Source of the DNA: Ruminococcaceae bacterium UBA1417 | GTDB lineage: Bacteria > Bacillota > Clostridia > Oscillospirales > Acutalibacteraceae | NCBI GenBank assembly: GCA_002305575.1 | Contig: DBPP01000025.1 | Coordinates: forward strand, 22,475-81,844 | Reading direction: 5' to 3' | DNA: 59,370 bases | Shown: positions 53,343 through 59,370 of the stretch, in pieces | Layout: each line of letters opens with the position of its first letter | Numbering within the stretch: the first letter of the stretch is position 1 | Position numbers and translations under genes: made by a program | Notes under the pieces: model-generated | Databases searched by the model: none | What the model was told of the DNA's origin: nothing | The model's input: only the letters and a program-made list of their open reading frames with translations

Positions 53343-54104
53343 CTATGCCAGCAGGTCCTTGCAGGCATTCAGCGCGTTGAACAACCGGGGAATCCCCATA
53401 TAACTGCCGGCATGCACCAGCGCACAGACGATCTCCTCCGCCGTATTTCCGGCCTGCAGAGCACCGCCTACGTGGCTTTTCACCTGTACCTCTGCACCGC
53501 CCAAAGCAGCCAGCAGCACCACAGTGAGCAGTTCCCGGGTTTTGCTGTCCAAACCGGTGCGGGTGTTGAAATCTCCGAAGCACAGCTCGGTCAAAAATCG
53601 GGGAAGCGCCTCGGCAAAATCCCCGGGCAACCAAGTGTAACGATCCTGGATTTCTGTGCCGTACAGCGGCGCCTGAATCTCCAGCCCCTTTTCGTACCGC
53701 TCCGCATCCGAAGAAAGCGTCCCCTGCGCCGGCAACGGCAGTTCAATTCCGTTTTCGGTGAAAACCGCGTTCATCGTGCTGATAGCATTGAGCGTCTTTG
53801 GAAATCCGATGAAGGGTGCGCACTGGTAGACTGTCTCTCGCAGCTCCACAGGCGTGCACCCGGCGTTCAGGCTGGCCTGCACATGGGCCTTCAGCTGCGG
53901 CAGAGCGCTCAACGTCGTGAGCACGGTAACGGTCACCAGCTCCCGCATCCGGTTGTCGAGACTTCCCGTATAGCAGACATCTCCAAAAATATAGCCCTGC
54001 AAAATCTGCATAAACTCCGGGTCGCTCCCCTCATTTCCTGCGGCATGGGTGTGGAACAACGCCTGCACTTTCTCCTCGGTTCTTTCTTTTCTGTTCATCA
54101 ACAT
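53343..54104 (-). CDS. Carboxymuconolactone decarboxylase-family protein, two CMD domains
   Basis: 253 residues made of two repeats (about 40-110 and 165-250), each with the pattern RELVTVTVLTTLSALPQLKAHVQASLNAG / RELLTVVLLAALGGAEVQVKSHVGGALQAG. The AhpD-type CxxC redox pair is missing, so peroxidase activity is unlikely. Function unknown. Starts at 54104, or at ATG 54098, which is better spaced from AGGGAG. Own promoter at 54198-54226. Confidence 0.88.
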   Translation of the reverse strand: MLMNRKERTEEKVQALFHTHAAGNEGSDPEFMQILQGYIFGDVCYTGSLDNRMRELVTVTVLTTLSALPQLKAHVQASLNAGCTPVELRETVYQCAPFIGFPKTLNAISTMNAVFTENGIELPLPAQGTLSSDAERYEKGLEIQAPLYGTEIQDRYTWLPGDFAEALPRFLTELCFGDFNTRTGLDSKTRELLTVVLLAALGGAEVQVKSHVGGALQAGNTAEEIVCALVHAGSYMGIPRLFNALNACKDLLA

Positions 54105-54197
54105 GCATCTCCCTTTCTGTTTGTCAGTCTTGCGTCCACTGTGTCCGCGCCGGTTGGCATGACCGCATGCAAACCCGGCACAACTCTATCCGTTTTT

Positions 54198-54226
54198 ATT
54201 ATAAAACGGCACACGCAAAATGTCTA
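54198..54226 (-). promoter_or_regulatory. Promoter of CMD-family gene
   Basis: TAGACA (54226-54221), 17 bases, TATAAT (54203-54198). Confidence 0.72.
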
Positions 54227-54288
54227 ATGCCTATCATTCATTTTGAACCATACGCTCCACGCATAACGCACGCTCGGTTTCTTCCCTG

Positions 54289-54327
54289 AAAACGGACGAT
54301 CCATTTTCCACGGATCGTCCGTTTTTT
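54289..54327. terminator. GC-rich hairpin with T-tract
   Basis: AACGGACGATCC and GGATCGTCCGTT arms (54291-54302, 54312-54323) with T residues following on the plus strand and a shorter T-run on the minus strand. It stands between leuA and the CMD gene, both on the minus strand. Confidence 0.7.
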
Positions 54328-54402
54328 CCTTCTCTTCATGCATTTGCAGACGCTGTACGCGCCTTGCGGCAAATAACAAAATAGTGCAGCGGTGTATCCA
54401 GA

Positions 54403-54453
54403 CAAAAAGGACAAGAGACGTTCCTGACCGCAGAACGGTCTTGTCTCCTGTCC
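54403..54453 (-). terminator. Terminator after leuA
   Basis: On the minus strand GACAAGA pairs with TCTTGTC (54445-54439, 54416-54410), with an inner GTTC/GAAC stem, then TTTTT at 54408-54404. A competing longer pairing (GGACA/TGTCC, GAGAC/GTCTC) is also possible. Confidence 0.7.
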
Positions 54454-54501
54454 CTGAATACGGGCAGCGCAGCGCCCGCTCTTTTGTTTCTCCGGCTGCT
54501 T

Positions 54502-56205
54502 TTATTCTTTTGGCTGCGCCGCATGCCGCTCAAAGCGGTTGATTGCGCAAAGGATGCCTTTGATGGACGAAAGGGAAATGTTATGGTCGAGCCCGACGCC
54601 GAAAACCGTGTCATCGCCGCGGCTCAGTTCGATATACGAAACGGCCTGCGAATCCGCACCGGTGGAAACCGCATGCTCGCTGTACGACACAAATTTATAG
54701 CCTGTGATGCCCACACTGCCCAGCGCGTTAAAAAACGCATTGATCGGGCCATTGCCGCGGCCGGAAAGCTGGATGTCCTGCCCGTCCCGAGAAAGTACGC
54801 CGTCGAAATAAACGACGACGCGATCCAGTTTTTCATTTTCTTCAAACAAACGGTAGCGCCGCAGGTCAAACGGCTTGTGGACATGCAGGTACTCGCGCTG
54901 GAAAATACGGAAGACCTCCTCGGCCTTGAGTTCCCGGCCCTCCCGATCGCAAACCGCCTGCACCACCGCGCCGAATTCGGCGTGCATCTGCTTCGGAAGG
55001 ATATAGCCGAAATGCCGGTGCATCACAAACGCGGCCCCGCCCTTGCCGGACTGGCTGTTGATGCGAATGATCGGCTCATACTGCCGGCCCAAATCGGCCG
55101 GGTCGATCGGCAGGTACGGCACTTCCCAGTACTTTGAACCGTTCTCCGCCATATATGTGACACCTTTATTGATGGCATCCTGATGCGAGCCGGAAAACGC
55201 TGTAAAGACAAGCTCTCCCACATACGGGTGGCGCTCATGGACGTGCATGCGCGTGCATTCCTCATAAACGCGCTTGATGTGGTTCATATTGGTGAAATCG
55301 AGCGTGGGATCGACACCCTGCGCGTAAAGGTTCATCGCAAGATTCATCAAATCGCAGTTACCGGTTCGCTCGCCGTTTCCAAAAATGGTTCCCTCCACAC
55401 GTTCCGCTCCGGCCATAATGCCGAGCTCCGCGGCCGCAGTCGCGGTGCCGCGATCGTTGTGCGGGTGGATACTGAGCACCGCACAATCGCGGTGCTGCAA
55501 ATGCGTCGCCACATATTCCACCTGATCGGCATAGCAATTCGGCGTCGCCAGCTCCACGGTGTTGGGCAGGTTGATGATGGCCTTATCTTCCGGTGTCGCG
55601 CCAAGCGTTTCGAGCACGCGGTCGCAGATGTTCACCGCGTTTTCCACCTCCGTGCCGGAAAAGCTTTCCGGTGAATATTCATAGCGCAACCGCATTTCGG
55701 GAAATTCCGCGCGCAGCTGTTCGCCCATTTCACGGATCAGCGCCGCCGCTTCAACGGCGATTTCGATCACGCCCTCCATATCTGTCCCAAAAACCACCTT
55801 GCGCTGCAGCGTCGAGGTGGAGTTGTAAAAATGCAGGATCACGTTTTTTGCACCGCGTATAGCCTCAAACGTCCGCTCGATCAAATGGCGGCGCGCCTGC
55901 ACAAGCACCTGTACCGTCACATCGTCCGGGATCAGGTTTTCTTCGATCAGATACCGAATGGTCTCGAACTCCGTCTCCGACGCAGCGGGAAAACCGACTT
56001 CGATTTCCTTAAAGCCGATGGCGACGAGCGTTTTGAAGAAAACCACCTTGCGGTGCAGGTTCATCGGCGTTACAAGGGCCTGATTGCCATCCCGAAGATC
56101 GACGCTGCACCAGATGGGCGCGCGGCGAATCACCTGATCCGGCCACGTGCGCTGTGAAAAACCGATTGGCTGAAACGGCCTGTACTTTTTATATCCCTGT
56201 TCCAT
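54502..56205 (-). CDS. leuA: 2-Isopropylmalate synthase
   Basis: First step of leucine synthesis from 2-ketoisovalerate and acetyl-CoA. 567 residues, the longer LeuA type: catalytic TIM barrel with SVDLRDGNQAL (Asp metal ligand) and SIHPHNDRGTA (metal histidines), the GNGERTGNCDL segment, and a C-terminal regulatory domain (about 440-560) with RGNGPINAFFNAL and SYIELSRGDDTVFGVG that binds leucine in relatives. No T-box precedes it. The start ATG 56205 follows the YARHG lipoprotein gene by 30 bases. Confidence 0.96.
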   Translation of the reverse strand: MEQGYKKYRPFQPIGFSQRTWPDQVIRRAPIWCSVDLRDGNQALVTPMNLHRKVVFFKTLVAIGFKEIEVGFPAASETEFETIRYLIEENLIPDDVTVQVLVQARRHLIERTFEAIRGAKNVILHFYNSTSTLQRKVVFGTDMEGVIEIAVEAAALIREMGEQLRAEFPEMRLRYEYSPESFSGTEVENAVNICDRVLETLGATPEDKAIINLPNTVELATPNCYADQVEYVATHLQHRDCAVLSIHPHNDRGTATAAAELGIMAGAERVEGTIFGNGERTGNCDLMNLAMNLYAQGVDPTLDFTNMNHIKRVYEECTRMHVHERHPYVGELVFTAFSGSHQDAINKGVTYMAENGSKYWEVPYLPIDPADLGRQYEPIIRINSQSGKGGAAFVMHRHFGYILPKQMHAEFGAVVQAVCDREGRELKAEEVFRIFQREYLHVHKPFDLRRYRLFEENEKLDRVVVYFDGVLSRDGQDIQLSGRGNGPINAFFNALGSVGITGYKFVSYSEHAVSTGADSQAVSYIELSRGDDTVFGVGLDHNISLSSIKGILCAINRFERHAAQPKE

Positions 56206-56235
56206 GTTAATCCATCTTCCCTCTCCCTGCCGTGC

Positions 56236-56778
56236 TCAGTCCCCAAACGTATCCAGTTCATACTGGAGAATCGTCTGCACATTGTCCAACTCGATTTTGG
56301 ACAATCGTTCGCTCGCGTTGGCGTCAAACGTATCGGGGTCCACCTGCGGTGTGTACCATGGCATGGAATCGAAGTATGCGGCAAGCTCCGCATCTCGGAA
56401 AATCCGGCCGTGCCGCGCATAAATTTCATTGCGCGCCACACAGCACTCCCACGCGCTCAATCCGTACAGCTCCGATACATCGATCCGGCGTATGCCGCTT
56501 TCCGGCAGCACGTAATACGCCGTTTCCGGCGTCGGCTCCGGCGTCGCGGTCGGGGCGGGCGTCGCCGTTGCCACCGGCGTCGCTTGATCCGGTACGGGTA
56601 TCGGGGTTGCTTGGGCTTCAGCCGCAGACGCCGGTGCGCTTTTCTCCTGCGCGAGCGCCGTTTCCTGTTTCGCGCTCTCCCCAAGTTGCTCTTCCGCCAG
56701 TAGGGCGATCGTACTGCATCCGCACAGTATGCAGGCCAGTGCAAAAGCGCAGAGTGTCCCCCGCAAGGCCTTACGCAT
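56236..56778 (-). CDS. YARHG-domain lipoprotein
   Basis: 180 residues: signal RKALRGTLCAFALACILCGC with lipobox LCGC (acceptor Cys about residue 20), an Ala/Pro/Thr-rich linker (about 45-95), and a C-terminal YARHG domain (CCVARNEIYARHGRIFRDAELAAYFDSMPWYTP). YARHG domains are extracellular and of unknown function in clostridia. ATG 56778 overlaps the phosphatase stop by 8 bases; upstream in-frame ATG 56859 would spoil the signal. Confidence 0.85.
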   Translation of the reverse strand: MRKALRGTLCAFALACILCGCSTIALLAEEQLGESAKQETALAQEKSAPASAAEAQATPIPVPDQATPVATATPAPTATPEPTPETAYYVLPESGIRRIDVSELYGLSAWECCVARNEIYARHGRIFRDAELAAYFDSMPWYTPQVDPDTFDANASERLSKIELDNVQTILQYELDTFGD

Positions 56779-57502
56779 GCTCCTGTCCCTTCTTCCCGTC
56801 TTTCGTATTCTCTTCTTTTTTCCCATATACGCGGTCGGCCGCCTCACGCGCGATGTCAATCACCGAATACTCCCGCGGCGCATCCTCGTGCATCACCGGC
56901 AGCATCTGGTAGACCTCTGCCACCATTCCGCGGCTCCAGAGCATGGGGTCGATGCGCATCGAATAGCCGTGACCGTTTTCGCACATCCAATCGGTCATTT
57001 TGGCGCGCGGCAATCCGTACGCCGCGAGAATGGTCATGATGACGCCGCCATGCGTCACCAGCACCGCGCTCTCATCTCCGGCTGTCATCATATTGCGCAC
57101 AAGCATCTCAAAGCCCGCGCAGACACGCTGCATGAAAACAATGCTGCTCTCTCCGTTCGGCGGGGCCTCGTGCTGTCCGCCGTTCATCCAGGCAACGAAT
57201 CGTGGATCGCGTGCCAGCTCCTCGGCCTTTTTGTTTTCCCAGTCGCCGAAATCGCATTCCGCAAGCTCCAGAATCACTTCGGGGTCCGCCGTCGGATAGA
57301 GCACCTTCAGCGTATCCACGCAGCGCACGCAGGGACTTGCATAGTATTTTGCAGCCTCGGGATACACACCCTGGCGTTTCAGTTCCAGAAGCGCCTGTAT
57401 GCCCTCCTGCGCAAGCGGCGACTGCGTGCGCCCCACGTACCGGCCTTCCAAATTGCCCTCGCACAGGCCATGGCGAATGAAATGAATGGTGTAGGATTTC
57501 AT
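56771..57502 (-). CDS. Histidine phosphatase family protein
   Basis: 243 residues with the catalytic FIRHGLCEGN (RHG at 10-12), the second-site ASPCVRCVDTL, LAECDFGDWENK (acid/base Glu) and LVTHGGVIMTIL. Resembles phosphoglycerate mutase/CobC-type phosphatases; substrate unknown. Transcribed with the YARHG lipoprotein and probably leuA. The C-terminus is strongly charged (KKEENTKDGKKG). Confidence 0.9.
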   Translation of the reverse strand: MKSYTIHFIRHGLCEGNLEGRYVGRTQSPLAQEGIQALLELKRQGVYPEAAKYYASPCVRCVDTLKVLYPTADPEVILELAECDFGDWENKKAEELARDPRFVAWMNGGQHEAPPNGESSIVFMQRVCAGFEMLVRNMMTAGDESAVLVTHGGVIMTILAAYGLPRAKMTDWMCENGHGYSMRIDPMLWSRGMVAEVYQMLPVMHEDAPREYSVIDIAREAADRVYGKKEENTKDGKKGQEHA

Positions 57503-57566
57503 GAAAGGTTCCTTTCCGGGCGCGAAAGTCCCCGCGCCGCATTCCAGCGTAAAAAAACGGCCGCTT

Positions 57567-57601
57567 TTCCGGGAAAAAAGTCCTGGAACCCGGAAAAAAG
57601 T
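57567..57601. repeat. Paired direct and inverted repeats upstream of XRE gene
   Basis: TTCCGGG (57567-57573) and CCCGGAA (57589-57595) form an inverted repeat, and CC[G/C]GGAAAAAAGT occurs twice at exactly 20 bp (57569 and 57589), i.e. two helical turns, just upstream of the promoter. Confidence 0.55.
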
Positions 57602-57613
57602 GCGCCGAAGCTG

Positions 57614-57642
57614 TTTACTTCTCGGATAATTTCGTATATAAT
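57614..57642 (+). promoter_or_regulatory. Promoter of XRE regulator-asnB
   Basis: TTTACT (57614-57619), 17 bases, TATAAT (57637-57642). Confidence 0.7.
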
Positions 57643-57683
57643 TTACGCGATGTTATTTTTACACGCAGGTGGTGAACACACAG

Positions 57684-58349
57684 GTGAACAATGATTTTCC
57701 GCGGATTTTGACGCTGCTGCGCAAGGAACGCGGCGTCAGCCAGAAGCAGGCCGCGCAGGACCTCGGTATTTCGCAGGCGCTTCTCTCGCATTACGAAAAA
57801 GGCATCCGCGAATGCGGGCTCGATTTCATCGTGCGCACCGCGGATTATTACGGCGTTTCCTGTGATTATCTGCTGGGCAAAACGCCGCACCGACAAGGTG
57901 AAAAGCTGCATGTGCCCGAAGAGGATGACGACCTGCAGGAAACCGTACCAAACGTGGATCGGAAAATCATCGCAAACTCCATCCATATTGTATTTGGTAT
58001 TTTGAAAAAAATCAATAGCAAATCTTTGACGCGGCAGGTCACGGTTTATCTGAGCTGTGCCGTGTACAACGCTTTTCGCATGCTCTATTCGGCCAATCCG
58101 AAAAATCCGGACGGCCTTTTTGAGATGAACGCCGGACTGAGTGAAGCCGTGACAAACGGCCGGATGCAGCTCTCGCTGGCCAAAAGCCGGATGTTGCTCT
58201 CCGGTGAAAAGATTCGCGGCGTCGAACCGGTGCGCAAGGATGCGATCCCCGCTTTAAACAGCGAATCGCTCTCCGCGACGTATCCGGAATGGGCGCCCTC
58301 GCTTTTCACTTTGATCAGGAATACGGAAAACGAACACAAGGCAAACTAA
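57684..58349 (+). CDS. XRE-family transcriptional regulator
   Basis: 221 residues. N-terminal helix-turn-helix of Cro/CI type (about 5-60) with ERGVSQKQAAQDLGISQALLSHYEKG, then an uncharacterised, mostly helical C-terminal domain. GTG 57684 gives MNNDFPRILTLLRKERG; GTG codons at 57669 and 57672 are alternatives. The gene ends 22 bases before asnB, suggesting co-transcription and possibly a link between the regulator and asparagine supply (inference). Confidence 0.88.
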   Translation: MNNDFPRILTLLRKERGVSQKQAAQDLGISQALLSHYEKGIRECGLDFIVRTADYYGVSCDYLLGKTPHRQGEKLHVPEEDDDLQETVPNVDRKIIANSIHIVFGILKKINSKSLTRQVTVYLSCAVYNAFRMLYSANPKNPDGLFEMNAGLSEAVTNGRMQLSLAKSRMLLSGEKIRGVEPVRKDAIPALNSESLSATYPEWAPSLFTLIRNTENEHKAN

Positions 58350-58371
58350 GCCTGAAAGGAAGGTTATCAAT

Positions 58372-59370
58372 ATGTGCGGTTTTGTAGGATACATTGGCGG
58401 CGGTAAAACCCAGACCATGGCGCCGGTGCTGCACGCCATGGCGGACCGGATCCGCCACCGCGGTCCCGACGACGCGGATTATTATATGGACGGCGACATC
58501 GCGCTCGGTTTTCGCCGTCTCTCCATCATTGACCTCGAGGGCGGCCGCCAGCCGATCCTGAATGAGGATAAGACCAAGGTGCTGATGTTCAACGGCGAGA
58601 TTTATAATTACCAGTCCATCCGTGCGGAACTTCTGAAAGCCGGGCATGTGTTCACAACCAAGACGGACAGCGAGGTGCTGCTGCATGGCTTTGAAGAATA
58701 CGGTCCTGACCTTTTGAACAAACTGCGCGGCATGTTCGCCTTTATCATCTGGGATAAGAATACAAAAACACTTTTCGGCGCGCGCGACTTTTTCGGCATC
58801 AAGCCGTTCTATTACGCCGAAATGCAGGGGACGCTGATGTTCGGCAGCGAAATCAAGAGCTTCGTCGAGCACCCGCATTTTAAGAAGGAACTCAACGAGC
58901 GCGCGCTCGAAAGCTATCTATCCTTCCAGTATTCCCCGGGTTATGAGACGTTCTTCAAAGGCGTTTACAAGCTGCCGCCCGCACACTACTTCTTCTATAA
59001 GGACGGTAAAATGGAGACAACGCGCTACTGGATCCCCGAATTTAACGCGGAGGAGGACAAGTCGCTCGAATACTGGGTCGACGAAATCGAGAAGACCTTT
59101 GACGACTCCGTCGAGGCGCACAAGATTGCCGACGTCGAAGTCGGTTCGTTCCTTTCCTCCGGCGTCGATTCCAGCTATGTCGCCTGCTCGGCGGATGTGG
59201 ACAAGACCTTTACCGTCGGTTTTGACAACGGCTCGAAGTACAACGAAATCAGCTACGCGAAAGAGCTTTCCGAAATGATCCCGGTCAAGAACTACTCCAA
59301 GACGATCACCCCGGAAGAATTCTGGGGCAACTTCGGCAAGATTCAGTACCATATGGACGAGCCGCTGGCC
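58372..59370 (+). CDS. asnB: Asparagine synthase (glutamine-hydrolysing), 3' end outside window
   Basis: Converts aspartate to asparagine with glutamine as ammonia donor. 333 residues visible. MCGFVGYIGG supplies the catalytic Cys2 of the class II glutaminase; RHRGPDD, NGEIYNY and the synthetase ATP motif SSGVDSS (about residue 260) follow, so both domains are present before the sequence is cut at the window end. AAAGGAAGG precedes ATG 58372. Confidence 0.96.
   Translation, partial: MCGFVGYIGGGKTQTMAPVLHAMADRIRHRGPDDADYYMDGDIALGFRRLSIIDLEGGRQPILNEDKTKVLMFNGEIYNYQSIRAELLKAGHVFTTKTDSEVLLHGFEEYGPDLLNKLRGMFAFIIWDKNTKTLFGARDFFGIKPFYYAEMQGTLMFGSEIKSFVEHPHFKKELNERALESYLSFQYSPGYETFFKGVYKLPPAHYFFYKDGKMETTRYWIPEFNAEEDKSLEYWVDEIEKTFDDSVEAHKIADVEVGSFLSSGVDSSYVACSADVDKTFTVGFDNGSKYNEISYAKELSEMIPVKNYSKTITPEEFWGNFGKIQYHMDEPLA

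Noticed and set aside
54336..54614. Minus-strand frame overlapping the leuA end, with a CPFC motif near its C-terminus
   Set aside because: It overlaps the leuA coding end in another frame and the leuA terminator, and has no ribosome site. The cysteines look fortuitous, though the region may be a repeat.

Overview
The window is a gene-dense, GC-rich stretch of a spore-forming Firmicute chromosome, most likely a clostridial member of the Oscillospiraceae/Ruminococcaceae type. Four sporulation genes support this (spoIIR, pdaA, dpaA, dpaB), as do the AddAB recombination enzymes, a T-box riboswitch, an infC-rpmI-rplT operon with a leader attenuator, and GGAGG ribosome sites throughout. The genus cannot be told from this sequence. 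No tRNA, rRNA, CRISPR array, IS element, prophage or integrase was seen.

Layout. 1-15.2 kb (minus strand): a long housekeeping run read as TrmH-family methyltransferase, dprA, topA, trmFO, plsX, rnc, a radical SAM protein, smc, ftsY, a metallophosphoesterase, rdgB, yhbY and nadD, mostly with tiny gaps or overlaps. 15.2-16.7 kb: infC-rpmI-rplT with a consensus promoter and a leader terminator. 16.7-24.3 kb: addB-addA and spoIIR. 24.4-29 kb (plus): an amidohydrolase, nucleoside hydrolase, P-loop protein and cysteine-desulfidase-like enzyme. 29-33.7 kb (minus): a lipoprotein, then a four-gene operon of a small membrane exporter, two flavoproteins and a GrpB-like nucleotidyltransferase. 33.8-37.7 kb: pdaA, and divergently a two-component system whose kinase is frameshifted. 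37.8-41.2 kb (minus): dpaA-dpaB, a zinc-ribbon membrane protein and an O-acetylhomoserine sulfhydrylase. 41.4-43.6 kb (plus): murC and a HAD phosphatase. 43.7-46.3 kb (minus): a transporter and iron-type alcohol dehydrogenase behind a T-box whose specifier reads as leucine CUC. 46.5-49.8 kb (minus): a polytopic membrane protein, rsmA and a small membrane protein. 49.9-53.3 kb (plus): dCMP deaminase-like protein, Lsa-type ABC-F protein and membrane acyltransferase. 53.3-57.5 kb (minus): a carboxymuconolactone decarboxylase-like protein, leuA, a YARHG lipoprotein and a histidine phosphatase. 57.7 kb to the end (plus): an XRE regulator and asnB, cut by the window edge.

The most interesting signals are regulatory. 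Two genes appear to start at AUU: infC, where this is classical, and the radical SAM gene after rnc, where no ATG, GTG or TTG is available in front of the cluster-binding cysteines. A leucine-type T-box controls an uncharacterised YkvI-like transporter plus an alcohol dehydrogenase. The response regulator promoter carries a perfect 11-bp tandem repeat, and a hairpin overlaps the start codon of the ABC-F gene. Gene functions are assigned from remembered family motifs; no database search was run.
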